Assembly: GCF_040436345.1 (NCBI RefSeq)
Contig: NC_133218.1
Location: forward strand, 8,415,539 to 8,479,538
Direction of reading: 5' to 3'
Source: Pagrus major
Taxonomy: Eukaryota; Chordata; Actinopteri; Spariformes; Sparidae
Length of the DNA stretch: 64,000 nt
A model generated the notes under the pieces. It was given only the letters and a program-made list of their open reading frames with translations. It had not been told where the DNA came from and made no database searches. The position numbers were made by a program, and so were the translations under genes. Of this stretch, positions 1 to 12,800 are shown one piece after another. Position 1 is the first letter of the stretch; every line of letters starts with the position of its first letter.

Positions 1-769
1 AAATTCCAATAAAGTTGATTATGTTTTCAAAGGCTGGAGGACTCCGAAGTGAAAAGAAAAAACATTTATTTGAGTTTGCCAATTCTGTTGTAAACAAAGA
101 AAACATAAAGAGAAGAAAAGGAGAAAAATTCATCAAACTGCAAAAAAAAAAAAGAAATTCAATGAAAATCCCCCCCAAAAAATGTGCCTGCACGCATCAG
201 TAAACTAATGTTGCTGGCGTACCTTCTGAGTGTCCCTGATGGACACACAGACATGATGGTTCTCTACAATAGATTGGACTGTTTCATACAATTTAGTATT
301 CATTTTTTTGACTAGAGAGCTGTCTCGGGCACGGCCACAGCAACACGTCCCACAGGAACCTATTAACATCCTCTACATATGCAAGAGTTTCAATAGGCCG
401 TCTATCATCCTCACAGAGGGACACGCAGCTTTTGCTACAACTTTAACAGCTTGTCATAAAAGGCGCTCAGGGGATTTCAATTACGCAGGTCATCAGAGAG
501 TGAAGAAGCAGTATTTGGGTCACACAAATTTAATTTCAACATATAGTCTTTTGGAAGAGGTTACTGAAAAATAAAACCAGCCAGGGTTCGTGTATCTAAG
601 GAGCAGTGTGGCTCACAAACAGCACAAAATGGGCAGAGACACTTCTGGTGGATTAGATATGTTTAAAAAGTAGGTTTGTCTGTGGAGTCCTCCCCTCAGA
701 GGTTTATTTAGGCCTAGCAGTGAGGACCCCAACCCATAATCCTCCTGCAGACACACCTGTAGAGGAGAG
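1..769. other. Upstream flank of the hatching enzyme gene
   Basis: I recognise no gene here. The stretch is AT-rich with an A-homopolymer near 142-152. Short open frames at 15-203 and 308-574 show no recognisable domain or splice context. The last 100 bases would hold the proximal promoter of the hatching enzyme. Confidence 0.5.
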
Positions 770-776
770 TATAAAG
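770..776 (+). promoter_or_regulatory. TATA box of hatching enzyme gene
   Basis: The sequence TATAAAG lies 96 nt upstream of the hatching enzyme ATG, which would put transcription start near 800. No other TATA-like element lies this close, and a compact TATA promoter fits a tissue-restricted intronless gene. Confidence 0.6.
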
Positions 777-871
777 AGCCTGGACTGAACTGAGTCATAC
801 ATCAAGCTTCACAGAGTCTCTCCACAGCAGCTCTCCACAGAAGCTCCACAGCCTCCAGACCGACCCTGAAG

Positions 872-1663
872 ATGACTCCCTCTGCCAGCCTGCTGCTGCT
901 GCTCCTGCTCGGCCTCTGTCAGGCACATCCTCTCCAAGAGGAAGGAGGCCAAGAAGAAGAAGAAGTCCCAGACAGCATGGACATCACCACCAGGATTCTG
1001 ACCTCCAACAACGCCACCGATGAGTTCCTGCTGGAAGGAGACCTGCTGGCTCCCACAACCAGAAACGCCATGACGTGCTGGTACCAGAGCTGCCAGTGGA
1101 GGAAAGCTTCCAACGGCATGGTGATGATCCCCTTCACCATGAGCGGTGAGTTCAGCGGCTGGGAGAGGCAGAAGATCGACAACGCCATGAAGGCCTTCCA
1201 CAGCAGTACCTGCATCCGCTTCGTCCCCCGTCAGAACGAGTACGACTACATCAGCGTGGAGAACAAAGGCGGATGTTTCTCCGCTCTGGGCAGAACGGGA
1301 GGCAGACAGGTGCTCTCTCTCAACAGGCAGGGCTGCCTCTACCACGGCATCATCCAGCACGAGATCAACCACGCTCTGGGCTTCCAGCACGAACAGACCA
1401 GGAGCGACCGCGACTACTACGTCAGGATCAACTGGGAGAACATCGACCCCAACATGGCCTACAACTTCTACAAGCAGAACACCAACAACCTGAACACCCC
1501 CTACGACTACTCCTCCATCATGCACTATGGAAGAACAGCCTTCTCCATCCAGCACGGCAGGGACTCCATCACCCCCATCCCCAACGCCAACGCGCAGATC
1601 GGCCAGAGGCAGGGCATGTCCTACTGGGACATCATGAGGATCAACCTGCTCTACGGCTGCTGA
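872..1663 (+). CDS. hce: High choriolytic (hatching) enzyme, astacin-family zinc metalloprotease
   Basis: Intact 263-residue intronless secreted protease of the astacin family (M12A), HCE type. Hatching-gland cells of fish embryos release HCE to swell the egg envelope. Seen: a hydrophobic signal peptide (about residues 1-18); an acidic propeptide with a LEGD motif whose Asp57 matches the aspartate switch of astacin pro-enzymes; and a mature domain probably from Asn65, about 199 residues, the usual HCE size. The zinc site HEINHALGFQHE supplies His163, His167 and His173, with Glu164 as catalytic base. The Met-turn SIMHYG supplies Met217 and Tyr219. Six cysteines lie in the mature part (69, 74, 114, 135, 155, 263); the N-terminal pair is typical of hatching enzymes. 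The start has A at -3 and follows a signal peptide directly. Absence of introns fits the intron loss I recall for euteleost HCE genes. Nephrosin-like or other six-cysteine astacins are the alternative; which HCE paralogue it is cannot be told. Confidence 0.93.
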   Translation: MTPSASLLLLLLLGLCQAHPLQEEGGQEEEEVPDSMDITTRILTSNNATDEFLLEGDLLAPTTRNAMTCWYQSCQWRKASNGMVMIPFTMSGEFSGWERQKIDNAMKAFHSSTCIRFVPRQNEYDYISVENKGGCFSALGRTGGRQVLSLNRQGCLYHGIIQHEINHALGFQHEQTRSDRDYYVRINWENIDPNMAYNFYKQNTNNLNTPYDYSSIMHYGRTAFSIQHGRDSITPIPNANAQIGQRQGMSYWDIMRINLLYGC

Positions 1664-1803
1664 TAATAATGCTTCAGATCCAGTTTTCATTTAGGAAAAC
1701 AAGTTTCTGTTACAATATTCTTTAATATAAGCAGACAGCAAAACATACTGTTGGATGAAGTCAATGAATATGTGAAAACTTGATGAAAACTGATACTGTA
1801 TGT

Positions 1804-1809
1804 AATAAA
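1804..1809 (+). terminator. Poly(A) signal of hatching enzyme gene
   Basis: AATAAA lies 141 nt after the hatching enzyme stop codon and is followed by a T/GT-rich stretch around 1826-1865, as expected of a cleavage and polyadenylation site. It implies a short 3' UTR. Confidence 0.7.
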
Positions 1810-2444
1810 ATGGAAGCATGTGTTAAACTTTTGTTCCTGTTGCTTATTTATCTGTGTCTTCTTGTAGAACATGTTGCTAATGCGTATGTTACTAACATTT
1901 AGAAAGTATTAGAGCCGTACAACATTCCCATTCAAGCTAAACCAGGAGTCAGCCCACTCGGTCAGTAAAGTCTCAAGTGCTCATGCTCTTTGGGCGCACA
2001 GTGCAGCAACGCAGAAGATATTATTTTGCTTCGTGCACAACCGAGAACTCCCACAGAAATGGACAGAGCCCTGCCTCAATTGCTTTATGTAGTTCTCATT
2101 ATACCCCCGTGAGCTTGCTCTTCCGTCATAGACCTCCACTGTTGTTCAAAAACTAATAAAACACATCAGTGAGCCGTGACGTTGTACAAGGTTCCTTGAA
2201 CATGGACACTAGTTTATTTTAAGTCAGTCCCACATAGACATACACCATCCCACTGCCGTGAATACTAGGTCAGTGATTTGCCAATTGGGTATACCCTCTA
2301 CCTTCAGCTTTCTATTGTGACAAAATAGAAATAAGAATTGGATTTCAAAAAATATATCCCCATACAGTGTACTGTCAGCTTTAACACCTGGACATCACGC
2401 ACTGCAGTTAAGAGTGTGTGAAAACTATTCGCATGCAGAGAAGT

Positions 2445-3060
2445 TAAAACAGTTATCTAGTTCGGGCGAAATGGTTGAAAAAGTTAGCAAGCAGAAATGG
2501 ATAGCCTAAATGGCTCAATAGATAGTTTAAAGTAATGTACTGAATAGATGGTTGAAATAGCTAAAAATGACAAATGTTGGCTAGTTAGCTAAAAGTAGTG
2601 ATAAATGGTTGTAATAGCTTAAAGTAACAGTCTAGATAAATGGTTGAATAGGGTAGTTAGCTAAAAGTAGTGACAGGCTAAATGGTAGCAATAGTTAGCT
2701 AAAAGTCATAGATAATTGGTTAAATAATTCACTAAAAGTGATGATAAATGGTTAAAATAGATCGCTAAACTAGTGATAAATGGTAGAAGTAGTTAGTGAA
2801 AGTAGTGACAGGCTAAATGGTAGCAATAGTTAGCTAAAAGTCATGGATAATTGGTTGAATAATACACTAAAAGTATGATAAATGGTTAAAACAAAACCCT
2901 AAAAACTAGTGATAAATGGTAGAAATACTTAGTTAAACATAATAGCAGTAGATAATAGTTGAAATAGAAAGTTAAAAGTAGGCCTAATGGATGGATAAAT
3001 GGTTAAAATAGTTAGCCAAAAATAATTAGATAAATGATTTAGCACAAAGTAATAGATTAG
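2445..3060. repeat. Degenerate AT-rich minisatellite with higher-order repeat
   Basis: Variants of 'agttagctaaaagtagtgataaatggttgaaatag' units recur about every 30-45 nt. A longer block is itself duplicated: 'agtagtgacaggctaaatgg' begins at 2666 and again at 2801, a 135-nt period, and the similarity continues for most of the period with point differences. Confidence 0.85.
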
Positions 3061-3931
3061 TCTACTGGTCGCAGTGTCTTCAGTCACTCTAAGAGGTAGC
3101 TGAATACTGATGTGACCAAACCAAAGCAGTTCAGAATAATGCTGTGGGCTTACAGTATCCTTTTTTATAACCACTGTTTATTAATTTCAACTGAACAAAT
3201 TTGGGTCAGAATTACTGCACCTATAGGACCAGATGCATTTATCCAGAGCTGAAAATAATCCCAAATAAATGTGATTGCCTATATTTAGGTATTTAGGCCT
3301 TGTTAATGTTTACCACCAAATTACAGAACTCAGACAGTGCCACAGGCAATTTTGGTAGGTTTATAATAACCAAATATATATATTTTTACCGGCCTTATCC
3401 TTTAAGATAAAACAGCAAAAAAATATATATTTAGGTCTTTTACAGCTAGGACACTCTAGTGCTGTAGGTTCAAAGAGAAAGTAAAACAAAACATCAAGCA
3501 AAGGCCCCACTTAATACCAGTGTGTTGGTCTCTAATAAAAATCACTTTGCATCTCCTCTGTCAATCAGAGCTGTCGGCTGTTTGCAGCCTCGGGCTCTTC
3601 TGGATCAGGGGCTTTGATGTTGGCTTGCTCCGGGACAACACAGTCGCCCCACAGCCTCTGGGCAGCAGCCCAGCTCGTACACACTGCGCCTGTGATTTAC
3701 CTGGACCCAGACTCCCTGAAGGATTGTTAACACTATGGGGAGTGGTGGAGGGGCATGTGAACTGTCCACATGGCCAGAATCAAGCTCATTAGTGAAAGAA
3801 ATGATTGTTGAATGAGGATAAAAACAGTTGTGAGAGGTCCAACATTTTCCAAAAATAAAACTTAGGACAGAAAGGTTGATCACAGATAAGCTGGTACTGC
3901 AGGACACATTTAGTTGACTAAACTCTTTTAA

Positions 3932-4010
3932 AGGAATAGTCAGACATTTTTGGCTTCATTCTTGTGGAGAGTTAGAGGAGAAGATCACTCTCATTCCACC
4001 CAGCAGTCTG
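3932..4010 (+). repeat. Dispersed teleost repeat fragment
   Basis: This starts 'aaaggaatagtcagacattt' and continues through 'gagagttagaggagaagat', the hallmark opening of an abundant teleost dispersed repeat. A second copy in the same orientation lies near 37868. The class is not assigned. Confidence 0.55.
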
Positions 4011-4608
4011 AAAACCCTACTTTATTAAAACACATTAGCAGTTTCACAGTTGCAAGCGAGAGGTTAACAGCAATGACGGTAATGATAATGATTCTCATTA
4101 ACTGAACAATTTGACGATAATTATACATCTCTTATGATGAGTGGGGATATTTGGAAACAGAGAGATGTGAACAGATACCATCCGTACCTTCTGCAAGCAA
4201 ATTGAAAACCTGACTCTGCTCCTCAACGTGATCTTGACAGTGTTTTGATCGGAACCAATCAGCTTTCAGTGTGAAGGTTAACATGTTCTGTACCCTTTGT
4301 CCATGAAATATAGCATACAATCATACTCTGAATTCAGCGGCCATACAGTTTCTCCCAGCAGCTGGAGTTTGAAGGTGAAGTGCCATAGAAATAGACACAA
4401 AGTGAGCCTGCTGTCAGTGTGAAAACCCTTCCTGCTCCCGTTGCTCACTAGTAATGTTTTATATAGTGAACCAGTTAAATACTATGTTACCCTCCATCCC
4501 ATCTCCACACTCAAACAGTCTATAGTTATTAATGTCTTAATAAAAACTGTTGATGGCTAATAATGGACATTCCCACCCTCTGCAGAGCTTTATAGGCAGC
4601 ACCTCTGT

Positions 4609-4611
<3 letters not shown>

Positions 4612-4687
<76 letters not shown>

Positions 4688-4696
4688 CACACACAG
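4612..4696. repeat. Compound (CA)n-(GA)n microsatellite
   Basis: About 28 CA units (4612-4667) run into about ten GA units (4668-4687) and then a few more CA units. This is a clean, probably length-polymorphic simple repeat. Confidence 0.97.
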
Positions 4697-5806
4697 CTGA
4701 ACAGTCTCAGGTCTGATATTGAGTTATAACAAGTCTTTTGAGACCGATCAGCCGCTGTATTTGTGCCTCATCAGAATGCATGTGCCACATCACATTAGTC
4801 CCCACGTGTGAACCGTGATTTTACTTGGTAATTTTGAAGGGTCTTGCCGCCTATACATATTCATGCTATCCTATAAGTGTCAGATTGAGATGTCCTTCCA
4901 GTGTCCTTGACAGCGGGTTATTAATATTGATACCAAAGTCAACATTATAACTAGATGAAGAGATACACAGGTCATCGTCTGCCACGTTCTCCTCATCCTC
5001 TGTCCTCGAGACGATTAGACAAATCATCAAATTATTCCATATGGTGGATCATTGTGTAGGATGTAATGTGTGCGTTGCACTGAGCCGTTAAAGGATGTTT
5101 GGTTTATTTCTCCAGAGGTGGTGTTTTTGCAATAGACATCTATTTGACTCTATTTGAAATACTGACATCTTAAGTATCTAATCAGTTAAATCGTCAAATT
5201 CTTTCATTGCATTTCATACAAAAATGATGGGATTTTTATTGCGTTTCATGAGAGCAGTTTTCCTCTAATTTTACTCATTTCTCATTTAAAAAGCTGCTGA
5301 CTGAGAGCCCACGCGCTCTGACTTAAAAGCCATAAATCCCAGGGTATTACTCTGAACGCCAACATCTTAACTACTCCGATTCTCCAATCCCTAAATTGGT
5401 GCGGCTGTTGTTGCTTGTGGCTGGTTTTAAAATCCTCCTCCTGCTCCTGAGCAGTGTGCAACCCGGTACCGGAGGTTTGTCTGGCTGCTGTGCTTGATAG
5501 GATGCTGGCTGCAGGCATCTCGTCACAGCAGCTGAGAGGAGGTCGCAGAGGTCCTCCTGCTCGTGGCGACGCCCAAGGGCCATCAACACAGCAGGGAGCC
5601 CGGGTGCCGGCGAGGTCTCACACAGCCTTGCCTCGCTTCATGAAAGCCTAATGAAGAGAGGGGCTCGGAAACCGTGCTGTTAGACGCCCACAATCCTGCA
5701 GCACGGGTGCACGGAGAGGATGAGCACGGCGTGCAGGGGAATTCAAAGAGATGCAGCACAGAGCTCAGACACAGAGACAGCACATAAGTGTGTGATTGTT
5801 TGTGCA

Positions 5807-5812
5807 TTTATT
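5807..5812 (-). terminator. mctp2: Candidate poly(A) signal of mctp2
   Basis: The plus-strand TTTATT reads AATAAA on the minus strand, 972 nt past the mctp2 stop codon. A TG-rich stretch follows on the minus strand at about 5760-5800. I saw no other canonical hexamer between here and the stop, so a 3' UTR of about 1 kb is inferred. Confidence 0.55.
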
Positions 5813-6783
5813 ACTGTTAGAAATGAGACACAAAGTCTTCATCTGTGATTGCCATCAATAAATAAATTTACAGTACAGAGTACAGATCTGTCCCCATTCC
5901 ACTCACAAGTACAGTCACATCCTCTATGTAGGATGAATGAAAATAAAAACTAAAATGTAGGCACTTCTGATTGCATGTACAAGTCCACACTGTCGCATTT
6001 GAGTGAAATCAGTCATTCAATATGTTTGCACATAGCTCTTTAGCCATTTCAAAGGTAAATATAGGAAACAAAGGAATTTCATGCATAATATGTGCTTCTT
6101 TTTGTGATATGCTGCTGTAGAAGGAGATATAAAAGGCTGTATTTGGAAAATAAATTGATACCTGACATCCATCATTAATATTTAAAACCAAAAAGACCTT
6201 GTACATAAAAATAGAACTATCTTCTATGACGACTCATTCTTTTAAAGTTACCCATTTTACAAATGGTGGATAATCCATTTCTGAATTAAAGTCTTCACAT
6301 CTGTTAATGTAAATCTTGTAAAAATATACATATACATGTCACATTACAAACATAATACATTCAGTACAATACAAAATGATATTACAGCTGGTTTCAGGAG
6401 GACACAACCTGGGGCCAGGAATATAAAATAAAGCAGCTTCTAATTAATGAGAATAAACTGTACATACAATAAAACACCAACAATCTTTGGAAATATGACA
6501 AATTGTTCCAGAAGCGTACGGGTAGACATTTGTTACAAAATGTGGTAAAGTCATCTCTGCAGGGTGCTCAGTGTGAACGTCTTTGGTTGAACGGTTATTT
6601 AGGTGCTGGTTAAAGTGAGTGGTGAAGAACTGAGCATCAGCACGGCAGATTTAAATTCAAACCTACCACTCACCCTAAAACCAACATAAAGTGAGAGTCT
6701 TCAGATGGTCTGGAAACAGTCTTTAGGAAGGAAGCCCACAAACAGCAGCATCAGGTCCAGTTTACATACCTTCCTCCTACGTT
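5813..6783 (-). other. mctp2: mctp2 3' UTR (inferred)
   Basis: AT-rich sequence from the stop codon to the candidate poly(A) signal, without a better open frame or repeat. Its extent is inferred from the hexamer only. Confidence 0.5.
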
Positions 6784-6831
6784 CTATGAGATTTTCTTCT
6801 TCCTGCTGCCTCTGATCTCACTGTACTGAAC
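6784..6831 (-). CDS. mctp2: mctp2 coding exon 22 (C-terminus)
   Basis: Residues 874-888, [15 protein letters not shown], then TAG. VQY directly after the preceding QK, plus a basic end, fits the MCTP2 tail, here shorter than the human one. Acceptor TCCACAG. Confidence 0.93.
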   Translation of the reverse strand, partial: VQYSEIRGSRKKKIS

Positions 6832-9800
6832 CTGTGGACAAAACAAGAACCAAGTGTGAAGCTACTAGTCTTTTTACCACCGATGCATTACTCTTATTCA
6901 TTTTGTACTGCTTTATTCAAGTACTACTGGAGATAAAATAACATTTACATGGAGGCATGTGTGCAATAAATTACGGCCACTACTGAGCAAATGGCCATAG
7001 TCGTCGTATGGAGAAAATAAGAGTGGTCAGTGCAGAAACCAGAGAGAGTCATCGTCACTAAATCCAGAGGCCCAAGGGCATCGGAGGGGAAGCGGGAGTG
7101 GGAGGAGGCAAATGGGGTCAAATAGCTTTGAGAGAAAAGGACAGAGACAGAGAGGGTGAGAAGGAGAGGCGACGTCGAGTGAAAAGAGAGACAGAGAGGA
7201 GAGACGGAGTAAACGAAGAGGAGAAGTCGGTACACACAGAACACATATGGAAAAGGAGGAGGGAGATGAAAATAATAGATTTGTCCTGAAAGTTAACACT
7301 CAAAAAATGTGTCTGGTTTATGGACACAAGGCTGCCATTTAGCACCATCAATGCAAAATCCTGCAACCTTGATGATGGCTTTTATAGAAATAGCGTGGTT
7401 ATTGTAACTATTAGTAAATGATGTAAATGACTCTACAAAACCACTTATTTTGTCTTGTTTTGGTGCAGTGAGATTCAGTGTGCTGACTGATATTTTGCTC
7501 CTGCTGAGGCTGGTGAGTTCATCCAGGAGACACCAGCCGCAGCAGCGTCTCCTGTCTCAGCCTGGGAACAGCCTGCGCTGCAAAGCTGCTAAGCAGCAGA
7601 CCTCCACCAGGGATGTATCATGACCAAAACACAACAGAAATTATACGGGGCTACATAATTATACAGATGAAGCTAATTATACAGACAAGAGTGCTGAATG
7701 CCTGGGAGTTGTTTTAGTAAAATGCAAAGCTAGTGGGCTCTGGGATTTTGGGCTTCCTGGCCGGCTGATCCAGCGGGGCTTACCTTCTGCACATCTGAAG
7801 GCACCCTCGTCAGGAAATCAAGCACCTCATTGTTGTCAATGCTGTACGGGTTCCGTAATTTCTTCGTGAATTTATTGATACCTAAAACAGAAATTCACAC
7901 CAACATATCATTAGCAGTAGTCTCTGGTGGCTGCGCTCTTTGTTTCCACACAAACAAAAACCTGCAGAGGAGACGCATGCTGACCAAGAAATATTGCCTG
8001 GAGTACAACATTTTGTGCAGTTTATTGTTTTTACTGCCACTTTTCAGGCTGGAAGAGCTGCAACATTTTACACTCAAGTCATTCAGACAATAATCTTTTA
8101 ACAACTGGACATGCTTCAATTTCTACATCACTGACATTATAAGCATGTTAAATTATAACAGATAAAGTGGAAGAAGTTGCAGCAGCTGGGAAATAGTGGA
8201 GCACAATACTCCTGTGACCTTGTAAATCTCAGTGATAATAGAGAGACGCTAGGAAAGAAAATACAAAGAGTGGAATAGTTTGATGGACAGGGATTTAACA
8301 GGGTGATGAGCAACTCAGCTAAAATGGAGGCATAAAACACAAACATAAAACAGTTTACATAATAAACAGTGTTAGAGACTCACCCCATATTAAAACTATG
8401 TAGCGTACAGGAATGTAGTATGTTAGGATCGTTACAATGGCAAAGACCAGGAAAGCCAGGCCCGACAGGAACGGCACCGACCAGTTGAAAGTGCTGACAA
8501 ATCAAGATCATGAATATCAGTACAAGACATGACAATTAAAATTATTTGTTTAAATCTTCAGGACAAAGTACATTTCAAGAATGTGTTAATTATAATCCAT
8601 TTAATACTGGGATCAGATGGATGGATGTTTAATTCTTACTTTTTAATTCTCTCCCCAAAACAGGCGATCTCATCCAGCAGGTTTTGAAGGGTAATGATGG
8701 TATCTTGGACCATGTGGATTTTCTCCATCAGCCCTCTTCTCTCTGACTCCTGCAGCAGAAAACAAAAAGAACAGACTCCAGGTTGACTTACCAAAATAGA
8801 AAATAACTAAAGTGTTGGTGGGGAATTTTATTTGAGAGGAAAGTAAATCATTTTCAGCAGCTAATTGGAGAAGAATTTCAAGTACTAATTTAAAAAAGTA
8901 CAAGACTATAACTGTAAGACTGCCTTCATGAATCTAATAAAAGGCGGTTTGTACTGGTTGAAAATGATGGTTGCTTTTATAGCGAGTGACGGGTTGTCAG
9001 ACATGCAGCTCATTAAATTATTCTCAACACTTAAAAGTACTATCATCACATAATAAATAATACAGATTAAATACATATTGGAAAATAAGCTGAGACTCTA
9101 ATACAACTATAAACAATTAGAGGATCACAAAAACAAATTTGTGCTTTACTCATACTTCAAATAAATGTTGTTGTTTGCTCTTTGCTTAATGTGCTACATG
9201 TGTGTGTGTCCTCGTGTGGCTTTGCATCAACCATTTTACACATTTTAAAGAAAAGTTACACGTCCTACAAGGAACTTTTAACAGGTTATGAAACAGTCTC
9301 AGTTTAATACTGATGTCTCTATATAATCTCCACAAGAAAACAAGACCATCAGCAAGAAAATTGGCTAAATCTATATGGCTATTTTTTTTCTTAATGCCCA
9401 TCACCAGGTTGGATTCTGACCTATCCTGGTTGGACAAGTTTTAAAATTTAAACTACTTTTTTTATGGCGGAGTGTCTCACAGCCCGGGGAAACAAGCTGC
9501 TCTGCAGTCTGGTGGTACGGCACCAAACCTTTGTTCCACCATCTTCATCTTTTGTCCGGTCAGAATCAACCAACCACAATCAACAAAAACTGAGTTTTTC
9601 CCTGTTCCATGTAGTAGCTTTAAATTAAAACATGACATGTATTACATCAAAGCAGAGCTACTCTGAAGTAAATGAAATCTGAATACAAAAATTTGAGTTT
9701 ATACCCTTAAAAAAATGTTTAAGAGAACTCTGAAAATGATTCCACTCAACTATGCAATAACAGATCTTTTTAAGCTTTATCCGGGCGATATATATCTGAG

Positions 9801-12800
9801 ACATCTCAAGGCCACAGGTTTGATCACTACAAGATTTTATAATAATGACTATCCAAGTGTCTCTGAGAAAGACAACAGGCAAATACTTTAAGAGCAAGTT
9901 TAAATGGCTTTTTGAAGAGAAAGCTCTTCAGAATGGGACTGGACTTCACATTATGAAAGAGACAAGGTACCATTCTCAGGCTAGTCCAGATCCCTGGAGG
10001 GACGGACGGCTTTAAAGTAAACAGAGGAGACCAGACTCTCTGAAGTTCTCTGAAGGGAGAGCCAGACTTCAGACAGAGGCTTGGCCACATGTCCACATCA
10101 AACACAGGGAGACTGAAGAGAGGAGTGGTTATAGGGGTACTGTTTATTGGCCAAAGTCATGGTCTTCGTCACTATGTGATATATGTTTGCTTACGCTTGG
10201 AAACGCTGACCGATTGCTGGCTCAGTGCCATCCAGACGTTGGGGACAAGCCTGGGAAAAAGAGCTGCAGAGGGGATCAAATCTGGGATAGTCCAGATGCA
10301 CAGTGACTACCGGTCTCAAAAACCACATGTAAGACAATTTAAGTTCTCCTCAGTCGAATATCCATTATGCACTAAACCACTTCAGCCATTTCAGGGTCAT
10401 GTTCCCACTAGAACCAGTATGAGCACTACTTTACATCAGGCAGACGCAGGCCATTCAAAATGTCTACAATAAACTGCTGTCGTCCTGAAGACATATTTCA
10501 CCGGCTAAAAGCATTGTAACACTTTCAACACAAACTTTCAGAATGAGCTTTGAAAGAGGCATGTCTAAGTGCTGTCATTAGTTCCATATTGATGGTATTA
10601 TATGGTGTGTTAAGCTCAGGGACTTTCCCAAATGGAGCACAACCTCTTTCCCCACCCCTCTATTAGCATATGAATGTGTTGTGACATGTGGGAGCGGGCT
10701 GGTGAGGTCTTCATTAAGCCCAAATGTCTTTTGGTAACCACAAGTTTACAAAAAGATACAAGTCGTGGTTGGCAGGAATCAAAATGCATTAGAAGACTTA
10801 GCGCTGAATAAAGAGCTTAACAACAGAAAATCATAGATCATCTTTGTCAACATGTAGGCTAACTTCTTTTCTATTCATCAGCATATAGAAATACTGATAC
10901 TCAGTCAACAATGAACTGAAAAAAAAAACAACAAAAAAAACACCACAGGTACATACCTTCTCATCATCCTCATCCTCATCTGCCAGATCCATATTAGCCT
11001 GTAAAAAAAAGGTGAAATTTTAGTGAGTTTTTATGTTATAAACTGTCTCATTTTGACACTGGGACTCTGTCTGAACTCCAGCGTGCTCACTGGGTCGTCA
11101 TCTAACAAAGTGCAGGGATCAGCGGTGACCCTGAGGTCAGCCTCTAAAACCACTCAGCACTGCAGGACAGATGACTGACAGGTCATGTTGGCTTTTTTCA
11201 TAACAAGCCAAGGCAACTGAAGATCTATACCAGAATACGTTAAAGCATCAGTAATCAATATTACTTGTATGTGAAAGGAGTTGCTCAAAGTGACAAACCC
11301 ACTGAGAATTATCTCTCCTCAGCTCCAATAAGCATTTGCAAAAATGTACTGTTTTGGTTCCCTCTCACTGCTCTCAGAGTTGTTTTTGCTTGTGGCAGGC
11401 AGCTATTTTCAGCAAAAAGGACACTAAAAACCCAGTTAACACTAAATGCTCAGCACCAAACAGAAAAAGTTGGCAAATAGCTGGTGAACATAGTAGCTCA
11501 TTTAGTAGCTAAGAGGTATGTTATTGCAGGAGTTGATCGACAATAAAAACACAGCTGAAGGGAGAGTGAACAGGGCCTGGTAATATATCAAGATTATATC
11601 ATTATATGAGACTAAATATCGTCTTAGATCTGAACTTTCCAGACTGTTCTACTTGTTCTCATACTTACCTTTACCCACTAAGTAATTATATCCACATTAC
11701 TGATGCTTTTTTATCAAAAATCTCATTGTGTTACTATTGTATTGTTATTGTTATTACCCTTACAAAAATAATAATATAATACCAAATATCATGACATTGG
11801 AAATACTGAGATATATATTGTGTTTCACCATATAGTCTAAAGATATCACAATATAATTTTAAGGCGATATTGCCCAGCCCCAAGAGTGAATATTGAATTG
11901 ACACAGCTCCAAATGAATGACAATGTTGCTCAGTAACTGCTTGATATGCAAACAGGAAGCAGTTTGCTCAAAAGTTCACCAAATCATCTTAAAGAGTGAT
12001 GATATGTCATGTTCACTGCTTGCTTCTGCTGCCACAAATACCCAAAAATCTGTTATTTTACATTTAAATATAAATTGTGACACATCAGATATCGAAGGCC
12101 CTTAAAAACCTTTTATTTCAGTCCTTTCTGTATTTTTTGAATTTTCTGGTTTGCAGTGAGTAGCACATTAACTCTTAATAAATAAGACCTACCATTTTTT
12201 CTAAACAAATTTTATTTTTGGTTATTGCATATTCAGTTCTTAATATTTAAAATCAAATCAAATCACCTGCCAGGCATGTAAAAAAGTTTCAGTGTCACAT
12301 GCTGGAGCAGTGTGAATCTGGTTGCGTTATTTTAAATTGTCTGGTGCATAAACACTAGTTAAATAATGGTTTTATTGACTGACAAATGTAACCGCTAACT
12401 TTTTTGATAACTGATTGATGGTCAAGTTATTTATCATGGTTTTGTATCATGGTAAATTTAATATCTTTGTGTGTTAGACAGTTGGATGACGTCACCTCGG
12501 GCACTGAGAACCAGTAAATGGCAGTTTTCTTTTAAACATTTCACTGACATGTATGGTCTAAAAAAAATTAATTAACTGACAGTATGGTTAGTTGCTACAT
12601 GGTTGTAAATCAGCACTGATCTCACATTATAATTAAGTACATTGTCGTCTGAAGAGAGTTCTGTGTATGTAATTTGCTATAACCTACAGTCTGTGTTAAA
12701 CTACCATTACTGCAGTCAGTAAATACAGCTGCTACTCCACACTGAGCACAGAGAACATACTTTTTTCTGTGAAACAGTTTTCACAGTAGGAAAAAAACAG

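Larger units (their letters stand above)
1830..5800. other. Intergenic region between hatching enzyme and mctp2 3' end
   Basis: I find no exon or RNA gene. The stretch holds a degenerate minisatellite (2445-3060), a piece of a dispersed fish repeat (3932-4010) and a CA/GA microsatellite (4612-4696). About 5290-5760 is less AT-rich and has several short open frames on both strands, none with a recognisable domain. The rest is plain AT-rich sequence. Confidence 0.55.

Noticed and set aside
809..1690. 293-codon minus-strand open frame opposite the hatching enzyme
   Set aside because: It is the antisense shadow of the GC-rich, codon-biased astacin gene. Its Val/Gly/Asp-rich translation has no domain, and the plus strand is clearly the real gene.
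1273..1725. 150-codon plus-strand frame overlapping the hatching enzyme
   Set aside because: Out-of-frame shadow of the hatching enzyme, with low-complexity Gln/Arg/His composition.
9827..10105. 92-codon minus-strand frame in mctp2 intron 18, considered as a LINE remnant
   Set aside because: The Pro/Lys-rich translation only vaguely resembles a LINE C-terminus. Without a search I cannot support it as a mobile element.
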